DNA of 22,143 bases, from contig CAZMXP010000071.1 in NCBI GenBank assembly GCA_964570285.1, forward strand, positions 1 to 22,143, in the 5' to 3' direction. A program made the position numbers and the translations under genes. This document shows, in pieces, positions 6,597 to 14,668 of this stretch. The DNA is from CAZMXP01 sp964570285 (GTDB taxonomy: Bacteria; Planctomycetota; PLA2). The notes under the pieces are model-generated. The model had not been told where the DNA came from. It saw only the letters and a list, made by a program, of their open reading frames with translations, and searched no databases. Position 1 is the first letter of the stretch, and every line of letters begins with the position of its first letter.

Positions 6597-7325
6597 GTGC
6601 GATACGGCATCTTCGGCGATATCCACGCGAACCTGCACGCCCTGGAGGCGGTGCTCGCGGCCTACGAGGCAGAGGGGATCGACGAGTACCTCTGCACCGG
6701 CGACCTCGTCGGGTACGGGGCCTTCCCCCACGAATGCATCGAGCGCACGCGGGAGGTTTCGAACGTCGTGGTCGCGGGCAACCACGACTTCGCGGTCTGC
6801 GAGAAGCTCGAACTCGATTTCTTCAACTCCTACGCGAAGTCCGCCGTGCTCTGGACGCGCCAGGCGCTGACGGCCGACGACCTGCTCTACCTCCGAAACC
6901 TGCCCCTCACGGTCTCGGTCGATCCTGACACAACTATTTCCCACGCAACGATTTACGACGCGCATGCGTTCGACTACATCCAGACGCAGTACGACGCCCA
7001 CCTGAGCCTCCAGGAGCTGCAGGCCACCTGCGGCTTCGTCGGCCACAGCCATATCCCGATCACCTTCTACCTGCGCAACGGGACCGTCAACTGGACGATG
7101 GAGACGACCATCGACCTCCGCACCTGCGAGAAGGTGCTCGTCAACGTGGGGAGCGTCGGGCAACCGCGCGACGAGAACCCGAAGGCCGCCTACGCGATCT
7201 TCGACACCGACGAGCGCAAGATCTGGATCAAGCGGGTCGCCTACGACGTCGACGCCGCGGTCTCCGCGATCGAGGCGAACCGGCTCCCGCGCATCCTCGG
7301 CGAGCGCCTCCGCCTCGGCAAGTAG
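6597..7325 (+). CDS. Calcineurin-like metallophosphoesterase
   Basis: A 242-residue metal-dependent phosphoesterase of the compact YfcE/MJ0936-like type. All metal-binding motifs are present: GDIHAN (Asp8, His10), GDLVGYG (Asp36), GNHDF (Asn62, His63), His116 and GHSH (about 149-152). These enzymes bind two metals and cleave phosphomono- or diesters; the substrate cannot be told. I chose the GTG at 6597 because VRYGIFGDIH matches the usual first residues of the family and AGGCGG lies just upstream. A GTG at 6576 would add seven Arg-rich residues and overlap the upstream gene. It is the last gene of the acyP set and converges on hemW with a 33-base gap. Confidence 0.9.
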   Translation: MRYGIFGDIHANLHALEAVLAAYEAEGIDEYLCTGDLVGYGAFPHECIERTREVSNVVVAGNHDFAVCEKLELDFFNSYAKSAVLWTRQALTADDLLYLRNLPLTVSVDPDTTISHATIYDAHAFDYIQTQYDAHLSLQELQATCGFVGHSHIPITFYLRNGTVNWTMETTIDLRTCEKVLVNVGSVGQPRDENPKAAYAIFDTDERKIWIKRVAYDVDAAVSAIEANRLPRILGERLRLGK

Positions 7326-7358
7326 CGCGCGGGCGGCAGGAGGAGCGCCGCGGCGGCT

Positions 7359-8480
7359 TCAGACGAGGGCCGACATGATCTCGTCGGCAACGCGCCAGCC
7401 CCTGCGCGCGAGGCGCAGCCGGCCCGCGCGCTCGAGGAAGCCGCCCTCGCGCATGCGCCGCACCGCCGCGCCGAACTCGCGCTCCGCGTCGATGCCGTAG
7501 CGCCGCGCCACCGCGTCGAGATCGACGCCGTCCGCCGTGCGCAGCCCGAGCACGACCGCCTCGCGCGCGGCGCCGCCCGCGGAGAGGCGCTCGCGCGAGA
7601 CGATCGCGTGGCCCTGCCGCCGCACGGCGTCCGCGTACCGCGCGAGGTTCTTCTCGTTCGCGAGGCGCTCGCCGCCGAGGTAGCTGTGCGCGCCCGCGCC
7701 GACGCCGAGGTAGCTCTCGTTGCGCCAGTAGACGAGATTGTGCCGGCACTCGCGTCCCGGCCGCGCGAAGTTCGAGATCTCGTAGCGCCGGTAGCCCCGC
7801 TGGCGCAGCACGCGCTCGGTGAGGCGGAACATCGCGAGCTCGAGGCGCTCGTCGACGGCGCGCATGCGCCCGGCCGCGCGGCGCGCGAAGAACTCGGTGC
7901 CCGGCTCGAAGATCAGCGCGTAGCAGGAGAGGTGGTCGGGGCCGAGCGCGGCCGCGCGCTCCAGCGTCCCGACCCACTCGCGCGCGGTGAGCCCGGGCAC
8001 CGCGAAGATGAAGTCGAGGTTCACCTGCGCGATGCCGCCGTCGCGCGCGAGCCTGAAGGCCTCCTCGATCTGCGCGGCGCCGTGCACGCGGCCGAGCGTG
8101 CGCAGGTGGCGGTCGAAGAAGGACTGCGCGCCGATGCTGATCCGGTTCACGCCAAAGGAGCGCAGGATCGCCACCTTCTCCGCCGTGAGCGAGCCCGGGT
8201 TGGCCTCGACGGTGAACTCCCGCGCGGGGTCGGGCGCCACGCCGGCGAGCAGGCCCGCGAGGTAGCGTTCGAGCTGGCGGGGCTCGACGACGGTCGGCGT
8301 GCCGCCGCCGATGAAGATCGTCGCGGGATCGCGCGGCACGCCGCGCTGCCCGCACTCGCGCAGCAGCGCGTCGAGGTAGCCGTCGACGTCGCGCCCCTCG
8401 ACCGCGAACGAGTTGAAGTCGCAGTAGGGGCACTTCGTCTCGCAGAACGGGACGTGGACGTAGAGCGACGGGTCGCTCAC
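7359..8480 (-). CDS. hemW: Heme chaperone HemW (radical SAM, coproporphyrinogen oxidase-like)
   Basis: A 373-residue radical SAM protein of the HemN/HemW group. YVHVPFCETKCPYCDFNSF carries the CxxxCxxC cluster ligands (Cys13, Cys17, Cys20), GGGTPT (58-63) contacts SAM, and CRHNLVYW (about 245-252) is the HNxxYW motif that marks HemW, the heme-binding chaperone for respiratory proteins, rather than true HemN. Length and N terminus (few residues before YVHVPFC) also fit HemW. The GTG start at 8480 overlaps the upstream stop by 4 bases (GTGA), so it is translated with the secreted protein gene. No heme-synthesis gene is nearby. Confidence 0.93.
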   Translation of the reverse strand: MSDPSLYVHVPFCETKCPYCDFNSFAVEGRDVDGYLDALLRECGQRGVPRDPATIFIGGGTPTVVEPRQLERYLAGLLAGVAPDPAREFTVEANPGSLTAEKVAILRSFGVNRISIGAQSFFDRHLRTLGRVHGAAQIEEAFRLARDGGIAQVNLDFIFAVPGLTAREWVGTLERAAALGPDHLSCYALIFEPGTEFFARRAAGRMRAVDERLELAMFRLTERVLRQRGYRRYEISNFARPGRECRHNLVYWRNESYLGVGAGAHSYLGGERLANEKNLARYADAVRRQGHAIVSRERLSAGGAAREAVVLGLRTADGVDLDAVARRYGIDAEREFGAAVRRMREGGFLERAGRLRLARRGWRVADEIMSALV

Positions 8481-9634
8481 CGTGCGAGCTCCCGCGCGCG
8501 CTGCAGCGCCGCGAAGCGCCCGTTCGCGGCGAAGTCGAACCCGGGCCACTCCGGCGGGGGGGTGCCGAGGAGCGCCCGCGCGGCCTCGGCCGCGGCGGCG
8601 CGCAGACGGTCGCTCGTCACGCGGGCGGGATCCTCCTTCTCCCCGAGCGCCTTGCGCACCAGGGCGACCGCCTCCCTCGCGCCGTCGCTCTCCGCGAGCG
8701 CGAGCGCGGCCCGCGCGTTGTCCGCGTGTCGCACCGCGGCGAGATGCACGAGCGGCTCGAGGTCCTTTCGCCCGGGCACGGCCGCGTTGAGCGCGCGCTG
8801 CGCCATCTGCAGCACGAGCAGCACCTCGTACTCGCCGGCGAGGTAGCGGTCGTACTCGTCGCGGGCGAGGTTGCGCGACTCGTCGCCCCAGTCGCGCATC
8901 GCGAGCGGGTGGCCCGCCGCGCGGCGCGCGACCTCGCCCCCGGGCCCGAGGGAGACGAGCGCGCCGAGCACCGGGCAGCCCGGCAGCGCGCCGGCGAGCG
9001 CGTCGAAGCGGGTGGCGCCCCGCCGGAAGAGCAGCGACACCTCGACGTCCCAGATCGCGATCGAGAGGCGCTCGTGCGAGCGCCCCTCCTCGGTGTGGAG
9101 CAGCGGCGTCGTCGCGAGGTGCACGGTGAGCCGCTCGAGGGCCGTCGGCGGCGGAGGGTCGGCGACGCGCGGCGCGACGCGCACCTCGAGCAGGTCGACC
9201 TCGCCCTTCGCCGCCTCGAGGCGGAAGGTGCCGAGGAGGCCGCCCGGCCACGCGAGCGGCGCGCCGTCGAGCGTCGCGCCGCCGCGGCCGACCGAGAGCG
9301 TCCGCTCGCCCTTCCCCTTCGCCGTCTCGATCGCGGCGCCCTTCGGGTCGCACAGGGGCGCCTTCGCGTCGTGGAACGAGAGGCGCAGCAGGCCGCCGCG
9401 GTCCCGGAAGAGCACCTCGACGCGCTCGACCTCGGCGTCCCCGATGCCGCGCGAGACGATCCACCCCCCCTTCGGCAGCGTCAGCACGCCCTTCGACGGC
9501 GCCTTGGGCGTCCCCACGAACCAGCGCGCCGCCGACAGCGCCTCGTCGAACCCCTCGAACACCGGCGCCGACCGCTCCTCGGCCAGCGCGCCGACCGCGG
9601 CCACCAGCAACCATCCGAAGACGTATCCGCGCAC
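8477..9634 (-). CDS. Secreted protein of unknown function upstream of hemW
   Basis: A 385-residue protein with a signal peptide (hydrophobic residues 5-17, likely cut after ALA). The N-terminal half (about 20-155) has repeated beta-strand patterns with Gly/Trp turns, such as VFEGFDEALSAARWFVG and RVEVLFRDRGGLLRLSFHD, which looks like a jelly-roll or LamG-like fold. The C-terminal half is mainly helical and Ala/Arg-rich, with DEYDRYLAGEYEVLLVLQMAQ as the most distinctive stretch. I do not recognise a family and see no catalytic motif. Start is GTG. The stop overlaps the hemW GTG, so the two are coupled, though their roles look unrelated. Confidence 0.75.
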   Translation of the reverse strand: MRGYVFGWLLVAAVGALAEERSAPVFEGFDEALSAARWFVGTPKAPSKGVLTLPKGGWIVSRGIGDAEVERVEVLFRDRGGLLRLSFHDAKAPLCDPKGAAIETAKGKGERTLSVGRGGATLDGAPLAWPGGLLGTFRLEAAKGEVDLLEVRVAPRVADPPPPTALERLTVHLATTPLLHTEEGRSHERLSIAIWDVEVSLLFRRGATRFDALAGALPGCPVLGALVSLGPGGEVARRAAGHPLAMRDWGDESRNLARDEYDRYLAGEYEVLLVLQMAQRALNAAVPGRKDLEPLVHLAAVRHADNARAALALAESDGAREAVALVRKALGEKEDPARVTSDRLRAAAAEAARALLGTPPPEWPGFDFAANGRFAALQRARELAR

Positions 9635-9679
9635 CCTCGCAGGATACCCGCCCCCCGCCCCCCCGCGCCCCCCCGCCTA

Positions 9680-9719
9680 CGATGATTTCTGAGGGCGCCC
9701 TGGCCCTCAGAAATCATCG
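9680..9719. repeat. Perfect 17-bp inverted repeat across the sigma-factor stop codon
   Basis: The arm at 9680-9696 (CGATGATTTCTGAGGGC) is the exact reverse complement of 9703-9719, with a 6-base loop GCCCTG. The right arm contains the last four codons and the stop of the sigma-factor gene. No T-run follows on either strand. It is much more AT-rich than its surroundings. Likely an RNA hairpin ending or protecting the long minus-strand transcript. Confidence 0.85.
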
Positions 9720-10681
9720 CTGGACATGATCTTGTGCAGCCGGCCCAGCGCCTCCGCCTCGATCTGCCGCACGCGCTCGCGCGTGAGCCCGATGCGCGCG
9801 CCGATCTCCTTCAGCGTCAGCGTCTCCTTCACCTCGGGGTCGAGGCCGAACCGGAGCCGCAGGATCATCGCCTCGCGCGCGGGCAGCGTCGCGAGCATCG
9901 CCTCGATCTTGCCGAGGTCGTAGCTGCGGAAGAAGACCTCGTCGGGGCGGCGCATGCTGTCGTCGACGATGGTGTCCTGCGCGGTGGGCATCGCGTCGAG
10001 GCTCACGGTGCCGCTCCCCGACCGCTCCGCCTTCAGCGCGCGGCGGAGCACGCGCAGGTGCTTGTCGTCGAGGTCGAGGCCCTTCGCGAGCTCCTTGAAC
10101 GAGGGCTCGCGGCCGAGCTTCTGCTCGAGCTCCGCCTGCTTGTGCCGCATGCGGTTGATGACCTCGACGAGGTAGGAGGGGATGCGCACGGTCTTGACGG
10201 TGTTGACGAGCGCGCGGCGGATGCCCTGCTTGATCCACCAGGTCGCGTAGGTGGAGAAGCGCGTCTCCTCGCGCGGGTCGAACTTCTCGACCGCGCGCAT
10301 CAGGCCGACGTTGCCCTCCTCGATCAGGTCCATCAGCGTGAGCCCGCGCCCGCTGTAGTTCTTCGCGATGGAGACGACGAGCCTCAGGTTCGCGCGGATC
10401 ATGTGCTCGCGCGCCTCGAGGTCGCCGTGGCCCTGGATGCGGGTGGCGATCTCCCGCTCCTGCTCGGCGGTGAGCAGGGGCACCCGGTTGATCTCGCGCA
10501 GGTACGCGTTGAGTGCGCTGCGGTCCTCGATGGTGCCATCCTCCCGTTGTCGCGCCCCGCCCCGGGCCGGAGGTCCGGGGCGGCCGCTCGTGCCGTCCCT
10601 GATTGTCGGCCGGGGCGGGGGGGGCCTTGAGCCCGGCGCGTCCGGATCAGGTTGCGAGGAGTTCGCGGTAGGCGGATTCAT
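9707..10681 (-). CDS. RNA polymerase sigma-70 factor (group 1/2, RpoD/RpoS-like)
   Basis: A 324-residue sigma factor with regions 1.2, 2, 3 and 4. DRSALNAYLREINRVPLL is region 1.2, YSGRGLTLMDLIEEGN and RFSTYATWWIKQGIRRAL form region 2, EAMLATLPAREAMILRLRFGL leads region 4, and TLKEIGARIGLTRERVRQI is the -35-reading helix-turn-helix. It lacks region 1.1 and the large insert of primary RpoD, so a group 2 alternative factor is likely, though some lineages have short primary factors. Residues 1-50 are Pro/Gly/Arg-rich and poorly conserved in look. The ATG at 10681 lies within the end of bshA (35-base overlap) and has no good ribosome site; no other in-frame start exists before region 1.2. Its stop lies inside a perfect hairpin. 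Confidence 0.9.
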   Translation of the reverse strand: MNPPTANSSQPDPDAPGSRPPPPRPTIRDGTSGRPGPPARGGARQREDGTIEDRSALNAYLREINRVPLLTAEQEREIATRIQGHGDLEAREHMIRANLRLVVSIAKNYSGRGLTLMDLIEEGNVGLMRAVEKFDPREETRFSTYATWWIKQGIRRALVNTVKTVRIPSYLVEVINRMRHKQAELEQKLGREPSFKELAKGLDLDDKHLRVLRRALKAERSGSGTVSLDAMPTAQDTIVDDSMRRPDEVFFRSYDLGKIEAMLATLPAREAMILRLRFGLDPEVKETLTLKEIGARIGLTRERVRQIEAEALGRLHKIMSSDDF

Positions 10682-11774
10682 AGGAGGCCACCCCCATGGA
10701 TCGGTCGAACCGCTCCACCGCGCGCAGCCTCGCCGCCGTCGCCATCGCGCGGTGCGCCTCCCGGTCGGCGAGCAGCGCGATCGCGCGGTCCGCCATGCAG
10801 GCGGTGTCGCCCATCGGGCAGAGCAGCCCGCTCCTGCCCGCCTCGATCACCTCCGGCAGCCCGCCCACGTCGCTCGCGACGACCGGCACGCCGCAGGCCA
10901 TCGCCTCGAGCGCCGCGAGCCCGAAGCTCTCGCTCGCGCTCGGCAGCAGCATCAGGTCGCAGCAGGCGAGCACGCGCTCGATCTCCCCGCGCTGCCCGAG
11001 GGAGGTCACGCGGTCGCGCACGCCGAGTTCCGACGCGCGCGCCTCGACCGACGGCAGGTCGGGGCCGTCCCCGACGAGCAGCAGCCGCGCGGGCAGGCGC
11101 CTGTGCACGCGCGCGAAGACCTCGACCACGTCGGTCGCGCGCTTCACCGGCCGGTAGTTGCTCACGTGCACGAGCACCTTCTCGCCGTCGCGCGCGAAGT
11201 GCGCGCGCGTGGCCGCGCAGGCGCGAGGCGCGAACCGCTTCGTGTCGACGAAGTTGTGGATCACGCGGATGTCGCAGGTGCCGCCGTGCACGCGGCGCGT
11301 CTCGTCGGCGAGGTGGCGCGAGACCGCCGTCACCATGTCGGACTTCAGGATGCCGTAGCGCGTCACGGGCAGGTAGCTCTTGTCCTGCCCCACGAGCGTC
11401 ACGTCGGTGCCGTGCAGCGTCGTCAGCACCTTCACGCCGTTGCCGAGCATCTCGCGCGCGAGCACCGCGGAGATCGCGTGCGGCACCGCGTAGTGCGCGT
11501 GGATCAGCTCGACGCCGTGCGCCTCGCAGACCTCGACCATCTTGCTCGCGAGCGCGAGGTCGTAGGGCGGGTAGCGGAAGAGCGGGTAGGCGGTGACCTG
11601 CACCTCGTGGAAGAAGATGTTGGGGCGGAACTCGTCCACGGGCCCGAGGCGGTGCGGCGGCTCGTAGGAGAGGAAGTGCATCTCGTGGCCGCGCTCCGCC
11701 AGCGCGAGGCCGAGCTCCGTCGCGACGACGCCGCTGCCGCCGTAGGTCGGGTAGCAGGCGATCGCGACCCTCAT
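10647..11774 (-). CDS. bshA: BshA-type glycosyltransferase (GlcNAc-malate synthase)
   Basis: A 375-residue GT-B glycosyltransferase of family 4 that matches BshA, which joins UDP-GlcNAc to L-malate in the first step of bacillithiol synthesis. Diagnostic stretches are CYPTYGGSGVVATELG at the N terminus, HAHYAVPHAISAVLA (about 92-106), LTTLHGTDVTLVGQD (about 117-131) and the ESFGLAALEAMACGVPVVA nucleotide-binding motif. The C-terminal part with GRSGLLCPMGD is also typical. The start overlaps the bshB stop by 4 bases, completing a bshC-bshB-bshA order. Presence of the other two pathway enzymes makes this assignment firm. Confidence 0.94.
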   Translation of the reverse strand: MRVAIACYPTYGGSGVVATELGLALAERGHEMHFLSYEPPHRLGPVDEFRPNIFFHEVQVTAYPLFRYPPYDLALASKMVEVCEAHGVELIHAHYAVPHAISAVLAREMLGNGVKVLTTLHGTDVTLVGQDKSYLPVTRYGILKSDMVTAVSRHLADETRRVHGGTCDIRVIHNFVDTKRFAPRACAATRAHFARDGEKVLVHVSNYRPVKRATDVVEVFARVHRRLPARLLLVGDGPDLPSVEARASELGVRDRVTSLGQRGEIERVLACCDLMLLPSASESFGLAALEAMACGVPVVASDVGGLPEVIEAGRSGLLCPMGDTACMADRAIALLADREAHRAMATAARLRAVERFDRSMGVASYESAYRELLAT

Positions 11775-12499
11775 GCGGAGATGTCGCGCCGTTCCACGCA
11801 GAGCGCCGCGACGGGATCGGGCAGCGCGGGCGGGCCGTCGCACGAGAAGGGCTCGGCGTAGCGCGCGCCGACGGGGATCCCGTGGAAGCGCCAGCAGGCG
11901 AGGAGGTCCTCCTCGAAATCGGGCGAACTGATGGGGGTGCGGGGGCCGGGCGCCTTGCGGGAGAACTGGCTCTCGTAGAGGCGCACCGCGGCGAGCTTTC
12001 TGTCGACGACGTCGCTGATGTCGACGACGAAGGAGGGCGCGAACCAGGGATGGCGCGAGTAGCGGATCAGGCGCGCGGCGCGGTGGGGCGCGCCGTCGGC
12101 CTCCGCCTTCGCGAGCCCCGCGAGGAAGACCGCCTTCTCGACGATGGCGGCCGCGGCGGCATGGTCGGGATGGCGGTCGCCCGGATGCATCGAGACGACG
12201 AGGCGCGGCCGGTGGCGCCGCACGGCCTCGGTCATCTGCCGGATCGCGCCCGCTGTCGCCTCGACCCGCGTGTCGGGGAGGAGCAGGCACTCCCGCGCGG
12301 ATGCCCCGAGGAGCTCCGCGGCCGCCTTCGCCTCGCGCGCGCGGGTCTCCCGGTCCCCCCGCGACCCCCCTTCTCCCGCCGCGAGATCCACGATCGCGAA
12401 GCGGTAGCCGCGGTCGCGCATCAGCAGCAGCAGCCCGCCGCACCCGAGCTCGACGTCGTCGGGATGCGCCCCCACGGCAAGGATGTCGATGCCGGTCAC
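11771..12499 (-). CDS. bshB: BshB-type N-acetyl-GlcN-malate deacetylase
   Basis: A 242-residue zinc-dependent deacetylase of the PIG-L/LmbE family. AVGAHPDDVELGCGG supplies the metal ligands His12 and Asp15 and the catalytic Asp14, and HPGDRHPDHAAAA (105-117) supplies the third ligand His113. RHPWFAPSFVVDISDVVDRK and the ESQFSRK segment are typical of BshB1. It removes the acetyl group from GlcNAc-malate in the second bacillithiol step. The start is GTG at 12499 and overlaps the bshC stop (GTGA); its stop overlaps the bshA ATG. Confidence 0.94.
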   Translation of the reverse strand: MTGIDILAVGAHPDDVELGCGGLLLLMRDRGYRFAIVDLAAGEGGSRGDRETRAREAKAAAELLGASARECLLLPDTRVEATAGAIRQMTEAVRRHRPRLVVSMHPGDRHPDHAAAAAIVEKAVFLAGLAKAEADGAPHRAARLIRYSRHPWFAPSFVVDISDVVDRKLAAVRLYESQFSRKAPGPRTPISSPDFEEDLLACWRFHGIPVGARYAEPFSCDGPPALPDPVAALCVERRDISA

Positions 12500-13953
12500 A
12501 GCAGGACAAGATAGTGCCCGAATTCCCACGGATCGAAGGAATCCCGCAGCGACTTCGCGAGTCCGGGCCCGTGGCGCAGCAAATAGGGGAGGATGCCGTG
12601 GCGGCGCTCCTGCAGCCCGCCGCCGGGCCTGAGTTCGCGCAGCACGCGCTCGTGGCGGCGACGCCCCGCCCCCCGGGCCTCCTCGCGGGCGTCGTCGAGG
12701 CGCGCGGCGAGCTTCCCGAGATCGCCCTCGAGGCGCGCGACCGTGCGGCGGAAGGGGTCCTCGGTGTTGGGCGGGAGCGAGAGCGTGCCGTCGGCGAGCG
12801 CCGCCCCGAGCTCGGCCGCCTCGCCGGCGAGACGGCGGAGCCGCGCCGCGACGGGGTCGGCCGACCCCGGCTCCGGCGGCGCCGCGACGCCGCGCACGAC
12901 CTCCTCGAGGTCGAGACCGACGCGCGCGGCGTCGCGCGCGATGCCCTTCTCGACCAGCGTCGCCGCGTTGCGCGGCAGCACCGCCGGCATCGGGATGCCG
13001 TAGGCCTCGTGCGCGGCGCGCAGCTGCGACCAGTAGGCGATCTCCGACGGGCCGCAGACCGCCGCGAGCGCGCGGAACGCCGCGTTCTGCACGAGCACGC
13101 GCGAGGCCACGTCGGTGGACCAGTCGGGGGGCAGCGCCTCGCCCCGCGCGAGGCGCGTGCGCGGCGGGCCCGCGCGGAAGAAGTAGGCGCCGTCGGGCGG
13201 CGCGAGGCTGCGCTCGTACCCGGTCGGCCGCGCCAGCGCCGCGTCGGGGGGCCCGGGGTGACCCGCGATGCGGCGCGCGACCGCGCCCAGGGGCTCGCGC
13301 AGCAGCGCCGGCTCGACGAAGACCACCCCCTCGCCCTCGACGAGGCGGGCGAGGTTCCTCACGTGCCAGCGCGCGACGGAGCGCTCGGGCCTGACGAGGT
13401 CCCATGCCGCGCCGTCGCGCCCGATCGCCTCCCGCACCTCGGCGAGGAAGGGCCCGGGGTCCGCCTCGACCGCGGAGAGCGGCGTGCCGGGCGGCACGGG
13501 GGCGTCGATGCGGAAGCGGCGCTCGCCCCAGAAGAAGCGGTTCACCTCCGCCCAGTCGTGGTCCTCGCTCTCCACCCAGAAGACGGGCAGCACCTTGACG
13601 CCGAGTTCGGCGGAGAGGACCTGCGCCGCGCGGATCGCCGTGAAGAGCTTCCACGTCGTGTAGGCCGGGCCGAAGAGGAGGCCCACCTGCTGCCCGCTGA
13701 TGACGCAGGGGCAATCGTCGATGCGCGCGGCGTTCTCCGCGCAGCCGCCCACGTCGCGGTTGTAGGGGACGAGCCTCGGCGCGAGCGGCGCGCGCGGCGT
13801 GCGCGCCTGTTCGTCGAGCAGCGCGCCGAGCGCGCGCGGGTCGCGGTAGTCGCGCGCGAACAGCGGCAGCGCCCGCCCGGGCTCGACGAGGTAGTCGCGC
13901 GCGACCGGGTTCCCCGGGTCGAGGCGCGACCAGGGGATCGTCGTGAGATCCAA
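12496..13953 (-). CDS. bshC: BshC, putative bacillithiol-forming cysteine ligase
   Basis: A 485-residue protein of the BshC family, which adds cysteine to GlcN-malate to finish bacillithiol. Key family stretches are VISGQQVGLLFGPAYTTWK (about 84-102), VFWVESEDHDWAEVNRFFW and the later PRNAATLVEKG. The C-terminal coiled-coil part is present, and the protein ends in GHYLVLL, but it is shorter than many family members (often above 500 residues). The start is TTG at 13953 with GGGAGG unusually close (3 bases), 13 bases after the methyltransferase stop. The stop overlaps the bshB GTG by 4 bases. Confidence 0.93.
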   Translation of the reverse strand: MDLTTIPWSRLDPGNPVARDYLVEPGRALPLFARDYRDPRALGALLDEQARTPRAPLAPRLVPYNRDVGGCAENAARIDDCPCVISGQQVGLLFGPAYTTWKLFTAIRAAQVLSAELGVKVLPVFWVESEDHDWAEVNRFFWGERRFRIDAPVPPGTPLSAVEADPGPFLAEVREAIGRDGAAWDLVRPERSVARWHVRNLARLVEGEGVVFVEPALLREPLGAVARRIAGHPGPPDAALARPTGYERSLAPPDGAYFFRAGPPRTRLARGEALPPDWSTDVASRVLVQNAAFRALAAVCGPSEIAYWSQLRAAHEAYGIPMPAVLPRNAATLVEKGIARDAARVGLDLEEVVRGVAAPPEPGSADPVAARLRRLAGEAAELGAALADGTLSLPPNTEDPFRRTVARLEGDLGKLAARLDDAREEARGAGRRRHERVLRELRPGGGLQERRHGILPYLLRHGPGLAKSLRDSFDPWEFGHYLVLL

Positions 13954-13966
13954 GCGCCTCCCGGGA

Positions 13967-14668
13967 TCAGGTCCTGGTCGCGACCAGGATGCAGCGCGGC
14001 GCGTCCGACGTGTAGTCGCGGCCGTCGAAGTCGCCGTAGCTCGCGACGGGATTGAGCCCGCTGCGCGCGAGCAGCGAGACGAGGTCGTTGTGGAGATAGA
14101 GCCGCACCGATTCGGTGTAGCTCATGCGCAGGCCGGCCTCCTCGATCACGACGTCCTTGAGCACGCGCCCGCCCTCGATGCGCCGCCGGATCCTGTAGGT
14201 CCGGCCCTCGCGCTCCTCGGCGCTCTCGGGGACGAGGTGCGCCATCACCGCCGTCGCGTTGAGGAAGTCGAGCAGGAAGACGCCGCCCGGGCGCAGCGCG
14301 CCGGCGATGCTGGCCATCGCCGCGCGGTTGCCCGCCTCCTCGAAATAGCCGAAGGAGGTGAAGAACGACGTGGCGGCGTCGAACGAGCCGCGGAAGGGGA
14401 GCGCGCGCATGTCGGCGCGCACCCGCGCGGTCCCGGCGGCGCCCGCGAGCAGGTCGCGCGAGAGGTCGCAGCCGACGACGCGGTGGCCCATCGCCCCGAA
14501 CGCGCGGGCGTGGCGGCCCGCGCCGCACGCGACGTCGAGCAGGCGCGAGGAGGGCCGGAGCCCCAGCGCCGCCGCCGCGAACTTCGCCTCGCCCGCCGCC
14601 GCCGCGTCGTCGCGGCGGTAGTAGAGGTCGGCGTACTCCTTGCGGAAGGCGGTCTCGTACCAGTTCAT
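13967..14668 (-). CDS. Class I SAM-dependent methyltransferase, candidate bacillithiol-modifying enzyme
   Basis: A 233-residue Rossmann-fold methyltransferase. Motif I is LLDVACGAGRHARAFG (43-58), the acidic loop after strand 2 is VVGCDLS (64-70), RADMRALPF marks motif II, and GALRPGGVFLLDFLN is the post-motif III block. The C-terminal half (RTYRIRRRIEGGRVLKDVVI, then ESVRLYLHNDLVSLL) resembles the small-molecule type. The substrate cannot be read directly. Its place is suggestive: it overlaps the pyrF stop by 4 bases and ends 13 bases before bshC. N-methyl-bacillithiol made by a SAM methyltransferase is known from green sulfur bacteria, so modification of bacillithiol is a reasonable but unproven role. 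Confidence 0.85.
   Translation of the reverse strand: MNWYETAFRKEYADLYYRRDDAAAAGEAKFAAAALGLRPSSRLLDVACGAGRHARAFGAMGHRVVGCDLSRDLLAGAAGTARVRADMRALPFRGSFDAATSFFTSFGYFEEAGNRAAMASIAGALRPGGVFLLDFLNATAVMAHLVPESAEEREGRTYRIRRRIEGGRVLKDVVIEEAGLRMSYTESVRLYLHNDLVSLLARSGLNPVASYGDFDGRDYTSDAPRCILVATRT

Noticed and set aside
7326..7358. A GC-rich possible terminator between the phosphoesterase and hemW
   Set aside because: Only short, imperfect stems can be drawn and there is no T-run.
10368..11861. A 497-codon + strand frame opposite bshA
   Set aside because: Shadow of bshA and the sigma-factor gene. The translation is dominated by His, Arg, Val and Ala and has no recognisable domain.
12301..14055. A 584-codon + strand frame opposite bshC
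   Set aside because: Shadow of bshC. No motifs, and composition typical of the complementary frame in GC-rich DNA.
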